NCBI GenBank assembly: GCA_014879575.1 | Contig: JACSRU010000108.1 | Location: forward strand, 24,334 to 88,333 | Reading direction: 5' to 3' | From: Chthoniobacterales bacterium | GTDB taxonomy: Bacteria > Verrucomicrobiota > Verrucomicrobiia > Chthoniobacterales > Terrimicrobiaceae | Length of the DNA stretch: 64,000 nucleotides | Translations under genes and position numbers: made by a program | Shown: positions 1-8,748 of the stretch, piece after piece | How the letters are laid out: each line of letters begins with the position of its first letter | Numbering within the stretch: the stretch's first letter is position 1 | The notes under the pieces: model-generated | Database searches by the model: none | The model's input: the letters and a program-made list of their open reading frames with translations, nothing else | Told to the model about the DNA's origin: nothing

Positions 1-336
1 GTAGGTTTCCGAGTGCAGATAGTTGGTGAGCAGGCCCAGTTTCGCAAGCGATGTGCTGGCCGCGTTGTAGGTCGTCCGCGCACTCAGCAGGGTGTTTGTG
101 CCGCTGGAGTTTGCGGAGACCCAGGAGTTCAGGGCATCCTGCACGGTGATCTGCTGTTGCCGTGCCACCACCCGCCAGGCATCCCGTGAGGCATTTACCA
201 CGGAGGTGATGATGAGGGTGCTCAGAATTCCAATGATCGCGATGACGAGCAGCAACTCGATCAGCGAAAACCCCTGCCTCCTCTGGAATCGCAAAGGCAG
301 GGGGACGGAACCGCGCAACAAATCACAGGGCCACAT
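1..336 (-). CDS. Type IV pilin-like / pseudopilin protein, C-terminus outside window
   Basis: The reading frame opens at an ATG (complement of 334-336) and stays open to base 1, so only the first 112 residues are present. After a basic leader (RFQRRQG) comes the prepilin N-methylation signature GFSLIELLLVIAIIGIL, with Glu at position +5 after the Gly/Phe cleavage site. A prepilin peptidase would cut there and the hydrophobic helix would drive assembly into a pilus or type II secretion pseudopilus. Proteins with this leader are numerous in Verrucomicrobiota and Planctomycetes and many are not true pilins. The rest is polar and unrecognised. It is absent from the ORF track because it runs off the edge. 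The leader is certain; the exact role is not. Confidence 0.8.
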   Translation of the reverse strand, partial: MWPCDLLRGSVPLPLRFQRRQGFSLIELLLVIAIIGILSTLIITSVVNASRDAWRVVARQQQITVQDALNSWVSANSSGTNTLLSARTTYNAASTSLAKLGLLTNYLHSETY

Positions 337-380
337 GGCAGAAAGCTAACACGCGTTTCCAAAAAATCCCAACCGAAATC

Positions 381-3236
381 TCAGCTCCTCGTAATCTGTA
401 ACCCCGTCTGCGACACGGAGAAATCCACAAACCGGGCGCGGGGATTTGGCGGATACAACGTCAGTTGCTGACGCACCCGGTTGCCGGATTCCTCGTCTTT
501 GGAGAGGATCAACATATACCCCCCGCCTCCCGCGCCAAGCAACTTGACCCCGTCGGTCCAATCGCTGATCGAGCGGATGATCGCTGCGATTTCCGGCGGG
601 CTGGTTCCCTTGTCAAGCGACTCGTTCAGCAGACGGCTCTCATTCACAACGCGGCAGAGCGACGACCACGACTCACGCTGGATTGCCTGATAAGCCGCCA
701 GCGCGTGATCGCGGATGGCAAACAGTTTCTCCATGTGGGAAGAGTTGTTGAGCAACATTCCCCGGACGATCTCCTGGAGAATGGTCCGCGCGACGCGGGT
801 GATTCCCGTGTAGTAGAGCAAAGCCATGCGGTTGGCCGTTTGGGAGGCGAAGAGGTGTTCGGGGAGCCAGCGCACGAGCGGTTTTTGATCGAGGCCGGGA
901 GCGGTTTCGACGAGTTTGATGCCATGGTAGATGCCGCCCGCCTGATCCTGCCAGCCGCCCCCCGAGGTCAGCATTTGTTCGACAGCCAGGGTTTTCCGGA
1001 AGAGATCCTCCTGGTCCCAGGCGAGGCCACCGGTTGCACCCAGTGCGGCAAGAAGGGTGGCCGCGAGCACGCTGCTGGTGCCGAGTCCGGAGCCTTTGGG
1101 CGTCGCGGCGAGAAGGGTGACTTCGATGCCCCCGCCAAAATTTTTTAGGAGATTGGCGAGCGAGGAGGGGGGATTTTTGTGAAAACGCGGGTGAAATCCC
1201 GCGATGCAAAAGGCGGCCTTGGCCAGGGAAAATTCCCCGCTGAGGTTCGCGTGGGCTTCGAGTTCCTCGAAGGAACGGATCACCTGCTGGGCGCCGAGAT
1301 CAATCGAACGGATGACAAGGTGGGGTTCCTGGCAGATGCGCACAAAAACCTGCACGGGCGCCTGGCCGTTGAGATTTGCGCCAAGGTTAACAACCGCTCC
1401 GCCATGTTTGAGACAAAAAGGCGGCGTATCACTCCAGCCGCCGGCGAGATCCAGCCGGATCGGTGCCCGGGCCCAAAGGATTTGATCCTCGATCAGAGAG
1501 TTGTGGGGCTCGACCTTTCCGCACGATGTGACAATACGGTCTGCAAGGATTGCGAACGCCTTTTTTTCGGAGTCCGCACCATCCTCCCCGCGCGCGCGAA
1601 GCACGGCGGATGTGAAGGCGTGATCGTGCATGGACTCGATGGCATTCTCCCTTGAGGGATCCGGTTCCGGGACCGGATGGGAGGCCTGCGCGTAAAGCTG
1701 GGCCGCATTTTCGAGATCAATCCGGTAAAAGGGGTTCTCCGATCGGTGCTCCCAGAATTGCCACACGGCTTTTGCGGAAAATTCCTTTCTCTGCCGGAAA
1801 AGCCGCCCCAGGTGGACTTCTTCACCAAGTTCCTTTGCGCTGAAGCGTGGTGCCGCGAGCCATTTTTCCCGGGCGTCTTCTTCGTCCGAACCGTGGAGAA
1901 GCCATGTGATCCAATCGGAATCCGGCGCGCTTACCGCCGCGAACAACCTGGCCTCCTGGATGTCGGTCTCGGAATCCAGTCCGGCTTGCGCCAGGGAAAT
2001 CCCCCGTTTTTCAAACCAGTCCATCGCCGGTTCGCCCATCCAGAGCGCCTCGCGAAGCGACCCGGAAAAGACATCGTCAAACCCATACGCACGGACGACA
2101 TAATTTTCCTCACCGACGGGGACACAGTCCAGGCACTGCCCCGGGCGCAGCACAAACGTCCAGTTGCCCGCCGGGAGGCCCGTGAGGGCGTTCTCGTGCG
2201 CAGGTAAAAAATCCGCGGGAAGCGAGCAATTCTCGATCCAAAGCATTTTGTTTTCCGGAGAGCGGCGGGAGAATGCGAAATCCGAGTTCAGGACATACAT
2301 GTCCGGATGCGGTTTTCTCCAGAGGGTGCTTTGGCCGCTTCGGCCCGACCCGCAGTTTTGGAGGGCGGAAAGCGACTCAATGATCTGGCGGGTTGTGCCA
2401 AAATGGAAAAATCCGGCATTCTCGAGGACGATGACCCTTGCTCCCAGGCCGCTGATCATCGGGTCGGGCAGAAAGGGTGTCGCCCCAATGGCCGGCCCGA
2501 ACTCCGAATACAACTCGTAGGGTGAAACCTGACCGTTCGGGGACGCATCTCCCGTCCACCCACACCGACCCATCAATGCCTCGGTGGCCCGTTGGCTCAG
2601 GAGCCAGAGGCCGGTGTCCACGAAGAAGGCATGCGTCGGAGCCAACTCGCGGACTTTGTCCGCCGTCGGCTTCTGGATAAAAAAGGAAATCTCGCCGGAC
2701 GAATCCCTGGGGGAGAAAAAGACCCCGAAGTCCGCCGCGATTTCCGGGCTCACCGCCATTCCAAACCCCACGACATCGGCGGAAGGGATTGCCGGGAGGG
2801 TGTCCGGAATTTTGAGAAACACATCCCCGCTGGCGATGAGAACCCGCGCCGTCTCGGGAGAGTGATCCAGGATGCGCGTGTAGTCATCCGACTGCATATC
2901 CAGAAGCGTCTGATCCAGTCGCTGTCCGTGCGCCCAGCGCATCACGGGAACAGGCATCAGGACTTTGCCGGTTGCGCCATAGGCGGGAAGCCGCCGACTC
3001 TGACCACCGGCCAGTATGGCCAGCTTTTTTGATTTTCCGAGCCAGGAGTGAAATCCCATGCCGTCGTGCGCGGCGGCCTCGGCGAGCAGGTGAGCCGCCC
3101 CGCCACCGGAACCCAGTTTTTGTCCGGCAGGATCACTGGAAACAAACCACCGATACGAGGACTCCGGGAAAAGCCGGTGAAAGTTCGAAGCCATTGCCGG
3201 AGGCAACGAGAGGAGGTGTTGGACAGCGGGAGGCAT
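381..3236 (-). CDS. fkp: Bifunctional L-fucokinase / L-fucose-1-phosphate guanylyltransferase (FKP)
   Basis: Predicted to phosphorylate L-fucose and then convert fucose-1-phosphate plus GTP to GDP-L-fucose, the salvage route to fucosylated glycans. The N-terminal nucleotidyltransferase half has AILAGGQSRRLPAYGATGK at about residues 73-91. The C-terminal GHMP kinase half begins near residue 585 with WARAPIRLDLAGGWSDTPP and carries the ATP loop PKGSGLGTSSVLAA near 712. The track ORF (1153 aa) runs back into the divergent gene; starting at the ATG complement of 3234-3236 gives 951 aa, matching the roughly 950 aa of the Bacteroides enzyme. A second ATG 14 codons later is possible. No other fucose gene is next to it; the neighbour is a divergent GT9 glycosyltransferase. 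Confidence 0.9.
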   Translation of the reverse strand: MPPAVQHLLSLPPAMASNFHRLFPESSYRWFVSSDPAGQKLGSGGGAAHLLAEAAAHDGMGFHSWLGKSKKLAILAGGQSRRLPAYGATGKVLMPVPVMRWAHGQRLDQTLLDMQSDDYTRILDHSPETARVLIASGDVFLKIPDTLPAIPSADVVGFGMAVSPEIAADFGVFFSPRDSSGEISFFIQKPTADKVRELAPTHAFFVDTGLWLLSQRATEALMGRCGWTGDASPNGQVSPYELYSEFGPAIGATPFLPDPMISGLGARVIVLENAGFFHFGTTRQIIESLSALQNCGSGRSGQSTLWRKPHPDMYVLNSDFAFSRRSPENKMLWIENCSLPADFLPAHENALTGLPAGNWTFVLRPGQCLDCVPVGEENYVVRAYGFDDVFSGSLREALWMGEPAMDWFEKRGISLAQAGLDSETDIQEARLFAAVSAPDSDWITWLLHGSDEEDAREKWLAAPRFSAKELGEEVHLGRLFRQRKEFSAKAVWQFWEHRSENPFYRIDLENAAQLYAQASHPVPEPDPSRENAIESMHDHAFTSAVLRARGEDGADSEKKAFAILADRIVTSCGKVEPHNSLIEDQILWARAPIRLDLAGGWSDTPPFCLKHGGAVVNLGANLNGQAPVQVFVRICQEPHLVIRSIDLGAQQVIRSFEELEAHANLSGEFSLAKAAFCIAGFHPRFHKNPPSSLANLLKNFGGGIEVTLLAATPKGSGLGTSSVLAATLLAALGATGGLAWDQEDLFRKTLAVEQMLTSGGGWQDQAGGIYHGIKLVETAPGLDQKPLVRWLPEHLFASQTANRMALLYYTGITRVARTILQEIVRGMLLNNSSHMEKLFAIRDHALAAYQAIQRESWSSLCRVVNESRLLNESLDKGTSPPEIAAIIRSISDWTDGVKLLGAGGGGYMLILSKDEESGNRVRQQLTLYPPNPRARFVDFSVSQTGLQITRS

Positions 3237-3320
3237 CGCCGGAGACTGGGCATTTTCTCCGCAAAAGTCAGTTTCATTATTTTTAATGGATCGCGGAGAT
3301 TTTCCTGCCAACACTTCCGG

Positions 3321-4262
3321 ATGTCCGAACATGCGCGAAGCATCCTGATCATCCGGGGAGGGGCGATCGGGGATTTTTTGCTGACTCTGCCGGCCCTGCG
3401 GCTGCTTCGGGAGGGCTTTCCGGACTGCCGGATGGAAATCGTGGGATACCGGCATATTTGCGCGATTGCGGAGGGGAGGTATTATGCGGATGCGGTGCGC
3501 TCGATGGAATACGCCCCCCTGGCGGGATTTTTCAACCCCCGTTCGGAACTGGATCCGGAACTCTCCGCCTACTTTGCAAGTTTTGGGCAGGTCATTTCCT
3601 ACCTCTTTGATCCGGACGGATATTTTGCGGGCAATCTCCGGCGTTGCGGCGTGAAGAATTTGATCTGCGGGGATCCAAGGATCACCGGTGCGCGACCCGC
3701 TGTCCACCAACTCGCCGATCCGTTGGAGTCGCTTGCACTCTTCCTGGAGGATTCCTCTGCGGAGATTTTCCCCAATGCGAAAGATGTTGCCGAAGCGGAC
3801 TGTCTGCTGGCCGGATTTCGGAAGCCGCTTGTGGCCGTCCACCCGGGCAGCGGATCATCAAAAAAAAATTGGCCTCTTCCGGCGTGGAGGGAACTTTTGT
3901 CGCACCTCTGCGAAGCTGGTGTTTCGGTGCTCGTGGTCTCGGGGGAAAGCGATGTCGAGCGTGTGGCGGAGTTGCGCCGTGCCTTCGGCGCGCGGCTCCA
4001 CTGGCTCGAACATCTTTCCCTGCCGGTCCTTGGCGCCGTCCTCCAGCGGTGCGCGTATTTCATCGGACACGACAGCGGGATTTCGCACCTCGCCGCCGCA
4101 GCCGGGACGCCGGGCCTGCTCCTCTTTGGGCCGACGGACCCGGGAGTCTGGGCGCCGACAAATCCCGACGTGAATGTCTTGTGTGCTCCCGGGGGGATGT
4201 TGCAAAACCTTTCCGTGAGTGCCGTCCGTTCCCGTTTGCCTGATTTCCTGACACATCCATGA
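3321..4262 (+). CDS. Glycosyltransferase family 9 (ADP-heptose:LPS heptosyltransferase-like)
   Basis: Likely adds a heptose or similar sugar to lipopolysaccharide core at the inner membrane face. The protein begins MSEHARSILIIRGGAIGDFL, the typical GT9 start with the glycine-rich loop after strand 1. The C-terminal domain has VAVHPGSGSSKKNWPLPAW near residue 170 and GHDSGISHLAAAAGTP near 248, which are donor-binding motifs of the family. At 313 aa it is slightly short but complete. The track ORF starts earlier and would overlap fkp; the chosen ATG is where homology begins. The stop overlaps the ruvC start as ATGA. An A9 run (3860-3868) lies inside the gene. The sugar and acceptor cannot be read from sequence. 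Confidence 0.85.
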   Translation: MSEHARSILIIRGGAIGDFLLTLPALRLLREGFPDCRMEIVGYRHICAIAEGRYYADAVRSMEYAPLAGFFNPRSELDPELSAYFASFGQVISYLFDPDGYFAGNLRRCGVKNLICGDPRITGARPAVHQLADPLESLALFLEDSSAEIFPNAKDVAEADCLLAGFRKPLVAVHPGSGSSKKNWPLPAWRELLSHLCEAGVSVLVVSGESDVERVAELRRAFGARLHWLEHLSLPVLGAVLQRCAYFIGHDSGISHLAAAAGTPGLLLFGPTDPGVWAPTNPDVNVLCAPGGMLQNLSVSAVRSRLPDFLTHP

Positions 4263-4768
4263 AAGAAACCATCCTGGCCGTGGATCCCTCGCTCCGAGGC
4301 ACGGGGTTTGCCATCCTTGTGCGAGAGGGCGGAAAGGTGCGCTGCCAGCATTTTGCCGTCATCAAAAATCCTCCCCGGCTCCTGCAATCGGGATGCCTCG
4401 TGGCCATCTACGAACAGCTCAGCGACGCGATCACGCAATTTTCCCCGGAGGTTCTGGCGATCGAGAGCGTGATTTATATCCAGAGCTACCCGACTGCGAT
4501 CACGCTGGGATCCGCCCGGGGAGCCGCCCTGCTCGCCGCCGCCCAGCGCGGGATTCCCATCCACGAATACGCGCCCCGGCGGGTCAAACAGGCGGTGGTT
4601 GGGCGCGGAGGCGCACAAAAAAACCAGGTGGCTTTCATGGTGCGCGCCCTTCTCGGCATGACGGTCACCCCTCCGCCGGATGCCGCGGATGCCATTGCGG
4701 TTGGCCTCACCCATTTCCAATCGGCCGACGCGGCGGCCCGGCGAAAAGTTCCGCTCGATCCCGTATGA
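4259..4768 (+). CDS. ruvC: Crossover junction endodeoxyribonuclease RuvC
   Basis: Holliday-junction resolvase that acts with the RuvAB motor in recombinational repair. The RNase H-like fold is clear: the first acidic residue in ILAVDPS (D9), the second in VLAIESV (about E70), and the final pair in PDAADAIAVGLTH near residue 143. At 169 aa the length is normal. The start ATG overlaps the stop of the GT9 gene and the stop overlaps the lipB start, both as ATGA, so the three genes are probably translationally coupled. ruvA and ruvB are not in the window. Confidence 0.95.
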   Translation: MKETILAVDPSLRGTGFAILVREGGKVRCQHFAVIKNPPRLLQSGCLVAIYEQLSDAITQFSPEVLAIESVIYIQSYPTAITLGSARGAALLAAAQRGIPIHEYAPRRVKQAVVGRGGAQKNQVAFMVRALLGMTVTPPPDAADAIAVGLTHFQSADAAARRKVPLDPV

Positions 4769-5394
4769 AGGTCCTTCCGCTCGGACGCCTCGACTACCAG
4801 TCCGCACTGGACATCCAGAACCGGTATGTGGACGGGCTGATCGCCGGGACCGGCGGGGAGGTGCTCCTGTTGCTCGAACACGAACCGGTCTATACCATCG
4901 GACGCACCCGCGATCACTCCAGCCTCCGGGACAGCCTTCCGCACCCCGTCGTGGAAACCAACCGCGGTGGTCAGGCGACGTTTCATGGTCCCGGTCAGTT
5001 GGTCGGATACCCACTCCTCGACTTGAACCGCCGCGGACGCGACCTTCACAACTACCTCCGCTTTCTCGAGGAATTTTTGATCCGCCTCTGCGCGGAATAC
5101 GGCGCCGAAGCGGAGCGCCGCGAGGGACTCACCGGCGTCTGGATGGGACGAAAAAAAATCGCATCCCTGGGGGTCGGCGTGCGGAAGTGGGTGACCATGC
5201 ACGGATTCGCCCTGAATGTGCAGGCGGTGAGCCTCCCGGCCTTTCTTCACATCACCCCCTGCGGAATCGCAGGCGTCGAGATGACCTGCCTCGAGGACGC
5301 ATCCGGCCGTCGCATTTCCTTGGAGGATATCACCGCACGGGCCACGGAAATGTTCCCGGCACTCGCGGAGGAAATCCTTCAGTCGGACGCCTGA
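4765..5394 (+). CDS. lipB: Octanoyl-[acyl-carrier-protein]:protein octanoyltransferase LipB
   Basis: Transfers octanoate from ACP to lipoyl domains, the first step of lipoic acid synthesis. Family motifs are in order: HEPVYTIGR, the GGQATFHGPGQLVGYPLLDL block, the catalytic lysine in RKKIASLGVGV and the catalytic cysteine in ITPCGIAGVEMTCLED. The 209-aa length is normal. The track ORF begins 124 codons upstream inside ruvC; the real ATG at 4765 overlaps the ruvC stop (ATGA). An A8 run (5151-5158) lies immediately before the catalytic lysine. The 3' end overlaps the convergent pdxA by 16 bp. Confidence 0.93.
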   Translation: MKVLPLGRLDYQSALDIQNRYVDGLIAGTGGEVLLLLEHEPVYTIGRTRDHSSLRDSLPHPVVETNRGGQATFHGPGQLVGYPLLDLNRRGRDLHNYLRFLEEFLIRLCAEYGAEAERREGLTGVWMGRKKIASLGVGVRKWVTMHGFALNVQAVSLPAFLHITPCGIAGVEMTCLEDASGRRISLEDITARATEMFPALAEEILQSDA

Positions 5395-6260
5395 CTCCGG
5401 TTTCGAAGCATCACGGCCGCAAGCCGAATCGCCGCCAGCATGCTGTCTGCCCGCGCAATTCCCTGGCCGGCGATTCCGAAGGCGGTGCCATGATCCGGGC
5501 TGGTGCGGACAAACGGCAGACCCAGCGTCACATTCACGCCCTGATCAAAGGCATGGAGCTTCAACGGAATCAACCCCTGGTCGTGATACATGCAAAGCAC
5601 GCCATCGAACTCCCCCTCCACGGCCTGCCGAAAAATCGCGTCCGGCGCAAGCGGACCCGTGAAGATTGCGCCTCCCTGGCTTTCCAATTCCCCGATGGCG
5701 GGGGCAATGATCTGGATTTCCTCCCCGCCCAGATCGCCGCCTTCGCCGGCATGCGGATTGAGTCCCGCCACGGCGATTCTCGGTTTCTTGCAGCCGAGTT
5801 GACGGAGGAAGCCCGCGAGCAGCGTTCCGATGCGGATGATCTCGGATGTTTTCAGAAGGCCCGGCACTTCCACGAGGGGCACATGCGCGGTCACCAGGGC
5901 GACCGTCAGCCCCCCGCCGGTCAGGCACATGGCGAAGTTCCCCACCCCCGCCCGCGTCGCAAAAAATTCCGTCTGCCCCGGGAAGGCATATCCGACATCA
6001 TGCAGGCTCTTCTTCGAGACCGGTCCCGTAACGACCGCATCCCATTTTCCGGCAAGCAGGTTTTTCGCCGCGCCCTCCAGGGCATCCACCGCCGCGCGGG
6101 CGGATTCCCGGGTGGGGATTCCGGGTTTGTGGCCGGACATTTCCCCGATGACTTCATACACGAAATCCTCCGGAAGATCGCGGCTGGCCATGGCGGCGCG
6201 GAGGATCTCCGGACCGATGCCGGCGGGATCTCCGGCGGTGATGCCGATGGTGGGTTTCAC
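5379..6260 (-). CDS. pdxA: 4-hydroxythreonine-4-phosphate dehydrogenase PdxA
   Basis: NAD-dependent oxidation of 4-phosphohydroxy-threonine in the DXP-dependent route to pyridoxal phosphate. The start reads KPTIGITAGDPAGIGPEI, and the family motifs VTGPVSKKSL, GQTEFFA, VTAHVPL (metal-binding His), YHDQGLIPLK and VRTSPDHGTAF are present. At 293 aa it is shorter than the usual ~330 aa, from internal trimming rather than truncation. The start codon is GTG (complement of 6258-6260) and overlaps the nadE stop as GTGA, so it is coupled to nadE. Annotated PdxA homologues can also be PdxA2-type sugar-acid enzymes; with a cofactor gene next door the vitamin B6 role is favoured. Confidence 0.88.
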   Translation of the reverse strand: MKPTIGITAGDPAGIGPEILRAAMASRDLPEDFVYEVIGEMSGHKPGIPTRESARAAVDALEGAAKNLLAGKWDAVVTGPVSKKSLHDVGYAFPGQTEFFATRAGVGNFAMCLTGGGLTVALVTAHVPLVEVPGLLKTSEIIRIGTLLAGFLRQLGCKKPRIAVAGLNPHAGEGGDLGGEEIQIIAPAIGELESQGGAIFTGPLAPDAIFRQAVEGEFDGVLCMYHDQGLIPLKLHAFDQGVNVTLGLPFVRTSPDHGTAFGIAGQGIARADSMLAAIRLAAVMLRNRSQASD

Positions 6261-7981
6261 CGGACGGGGGAGGGAAGGAATTTCTGGGCGAGGGGCATCC
6301 GGCGGCCGATCCCGAAGGCCCGCCCGGTGACCTTGAGCCCGGGAGCCGCCTGCCCGCGTTTGTATTCGTTCCGGTCAACCTGCCGGATCACCCAGCCGAC
6401 GGTTTCCGCATCAAACCCGTTTTGAACAATCCCTGCGAGGCCCAGATTTTCCTCCACATGGAGCCTGAGGATCTCGTCCAGGATCTCATACGGCGGGAGG
6501 GTGTCCTGATCGGTTTGATCGGGGCGGAGTTCGGCGCTTGGCGGCTTGGTGATGGTCCGCTCGGGGATGAGCGGGTGCCGGGCGTCCTGGTTCAGGAAGT
6601 CCGCCAGCTTATACACCATGGTCTTCGGAAGATCGGAGAGCACGGCGAGACCGCCGCACATGTCACCATACAACGTGCAGTAGCCCACGGCGAGCTCGCT
6701 CTTGTTGCCCGTCGTGAGGAGGAGGTGCCCGAATTTGTTCGACAACGCCATGAGCGTGAGGCCGCGAAGCCGGGCCTGCATGTTCTCTTCGGTGAGATCC
6801 GCGACCCGACCGGAAAATGCGGGTGCCATCTGGTCCTTGAAGGCCTCAAAACTTTTTTTGATCGGAATCTGCAGGCATTCCATTCCCAGATTTTTTGCGA
6901 GTTCGATGGCGTCCTCGATGCTGTGGGCGGAGGAAAACTCGGACGGCATCGCGACACCCAGGACATTGTCGGCTCCCAGAGCCTGCACCGCGATGCACGC
7001 GGTGACCGCACTGTCAATGCCTCCGCTGAGACCGAGCACCGCCGTGCGAAATCCGCATTTCCCCATGTAGTCCTTCAACCCGAGAACCAGCGCGTCCCGC
7101 AAATCGGCCAGGTCGTCGCGAGGGGAGGTTTCGGTGGGCCAGGGATTCAGGATCGAAACCCTGCGCTGGGAGACTCCGGGCGCATCCCGCAGCGGCGTGA
7201 ACTCCACCGCATGATTCATGTCGCCAATATCCAGCAGAAAGACCCCTTCCGAAAATCCGGGAGCCTGCACCCAGACGACTCCGTCCGCAGTGACGGCAAG
7301 GGACGAACCGTCGAAGACGAGTTGGTCATTGCCTCCGACGGCATTGCAGTAAAAGAACGGCACGCGATGGCGTCCGGCCTGCCGCCGGATCATCTCCCGC
7401 CGCAGGGCCGGTTTTCCCATTTGAAAGGGAGAAGCGCTCAGTGTCAGGATCGCCCCCGCCCCGGCCGCCACGAGATCATGCACAGGATCGCGAGGATACC
7501 GCCCTGCCGGAAGAAATTCGGGCGTCCAGATGTCCTCGCAGATTGCCACCCCGAGCCGGTGGCCCGCGATCTCAAGCGGCATCGGCTTGGGCCCCGGCTC
7601 AAAGTAGCGGGCTTCATCGAAAACGTCGTAGGTCGGCAGCAGGGATTTGCAGACTTTGCGCAGGGGCTTGTCCTTCTCGAGCACTGCGGCCGCGTTAAAA
7701 AATGGCCGCCCCTTTCCGGTGGCATTTCTTTCGACGCAGCCGACAAGCAGCGCCGCCTTCCCCACTTCCTTGTGCAAAACCTCGAGCATGTCGAGATTTC
7801 CCGGAACGAAGTCCGACTTGAAGAGCAAATCCTGGGGAGGATAGCCCGTGAGCGAAAGCTCCGGCGTAAGGACGACCTCCGCTCCCCGGCTTTCAAGATC
7901 CCGTGTGGCTTGCAGGATTTTTTCCGCGTTCCCCGCGAAGTCACCCACCGTCGTGTTGATTTGTGCGATGCCGATTTTCAC
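6257..7981 (-). CDS. nadE: Glutamine-dependent NAD+ synthetase
   Basis: Makes NAD+ from deamido-NAD+, ATP and glutamine. The N-terminal nitrilase-type glutaminase domain has its Glu in LTPELSLTGYPP (about residue 43), Lys in RKVCKSLLPTYDV and nucleophilic Cys in VAICEDIWTPE. The C-terminal synthetase domain has the ATP pyrophosphatase loop LGLSGGIDSAVTA near residue 317. The track starts at an ATG four codons upstream (578 aa), but a GTG at complement 7979-7981 gives the canonical VKIGIAQINTTVG start and overlaps the upstream stop as GTGA; that 574-aa start is preferred. It sits between a CAAX protease-like gene and pdxA in one cotranscribed set. Confidence 0.93.
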   Translation of the reverse strand: MKIGIAQINTTVGDFAGNAEKILQATRDLESRGAEVVLTPELSLTGYPPQDLLFKSDFVPGNLDMLEVLHKEVGKAALLVGCVERNATGKGRPFFNAAAVLEKDKPLRKVCKSLLPTYDVFDEARYFEPGPKPMPLEIAGHRLGVAICEDIWTPEFLPAGRYPRDPVHDLVAAGAGAILTLSASPFQMGKPALRREMIRRQAGRHRVPFFYCNAVGGNDQLVFDGSSLAVTADGVVWVQAPGFSEGVFLLDIGDMNHAVEFTPLRDAPGVSQRRVSILNPWPTETSPRDDLADLRDALVLGLKDYMGKCGFRTAVLGLSGGIDSAVTACIAVQALGADNVLGVAMPSEFSSAHSIEDAIELAKNLGMECLQIPIKKSFEAFKDQMAPAFSGRVADLTEENMQARLRGLTLMALSNKFGHLLLTTGNKSELAVGYCTLYGDMCGGLAVLSDLPKTMVYKLADFLNQDARHPLIPERTITKPPSAELRPDQTDQDTLPPYEILDEILRLHVEENLGLAGIVQNGFDAETVGWVIRQVDRNEYKRGQAAPGLKVTGRAFGIGRRMPLAQKFLPSPVR

Positions 7982-8664
7982 CAGAACCCCCATTGCCGCG
8001 TGAGCATGATGTAGATCCCCAGACCAAGATTTGTGACAGCATGGGCCACCACGCAGGCTCCCAGACTCTTCGTGCGGACCATCAACCCGTTGTAGAGGAT
8101 TCCGGTCAGAAAGGCGGCCGGCCAGTCAGGCAGGGAATGCACGAGCATGAACAGCCCGGCCACCCCGAAAAAGGAAACCCGGCTGAAGGCACCCAGCGGA
8201 ATCGCCAAAAAATCCTCGCGAATCAGATAACGCATCAAAAACCCGCGCCAGAAAATTTCCTCGATCAGCGGAACAATGATCACCAGCCTCGCAAACCGCG
8301 CTGTGACCGTGAGCCAGTAGAGCATCGGACTTTCAGAAAAATGCGTGGGATCAAAGCCCTCCGTGCGCGCGGGCACCCCGGGCAACAAGGTGGGCAGGAG
8401 CCACAATCCGAGAGCCAGCAGCCCCACCCCCCACGCCGTCAGCCAGGCGACCCTCCTTCCGAAATCATAGTGCTTCCAGTAAAAGACAAGTGCGGCACCG
8501 CACGCGAGCGTCTGCAGCGGATACACCCAGAACTCCGGCTTCGAGAACAGGAGGGACTTCCCGCCGCCGAATTGCCGCACCGCCTCGGTGAGGGCCAAGC
8601 CCGCCAGGAACAGCGCAAACGGCACGACATAGGGCGCCATCGGGGATTTTCTGGATTCACTCAT
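7978..8664 (-). CDS. CPBP/CAAX family membrane protease-related protein (exosortase-associated type)
   Basis: Integral membrane protein of the CPBP (Abi) glutamic-type intramembrane protease family. The motif EEIFWRGFL gives the paired Glu plus Arg, and two later His motifs (FMLVHSLPDWPAA; VVAHAVTNLGLG) complete the active site. The N-terminal part (APYVVPFALFLAGLAL, then further hydrophobic spans) resembles the 'CAAX prenyl protease-related' group that co-occurs with exosortase/PEP-CTERM sorting systems; this link is from memory of that family. The start at 8664 gives 228 aa and has GAGG about 9 nt upstream; the track start is 7 codons longer. The stop overlaps the nadE GTG. Confidence 0.8.
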   Translation of the reverse strand: MSESRKSPMAPYVVPFALFLAGLALTEAVRQFGGGKSLLFSKPEFWVYPLQTLACGAALVFYWKHYDFGRRVAWLTAWGVGLLALGLWLLPTLLPGVPARTEGFDPTHFSESPMLYWLTVTARFARLVIIVPLIEEIFWRGFLMRYLIREDFLAIPLGAFSRVSFFGVAGLFMLVHSLPDWPAAFLTGILYNGLMVRTKSLGACVVAHAVTNLGLGIYIMLTRQWGFW

Positions 8665-8748
8665 ACCCGCTTCCTCATAGCCCAATTTCCTGGTCGGGGG
8701 AACACTTTTGCTTTCCGTGATCTTTTGTCTCTGCTACCTTGCCGCGCC

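Noticed and set aside
3237-3842. Upstream extension of the fkp ORF to 1153 aa
   Set aside because: It is antisense to the GT9 gene, has no homology and would make the protein about 200 residues longer than its family.
4680-6425. 581-aa plus-strand ORF
   Set aside because: Out-of-frame through lipB and antisense to pdxA; Arg/Pro-rich shadow translation.
6422-8014. 530-aa plus-strand ORF
   Set aside because: Antisense shadow of nadE.
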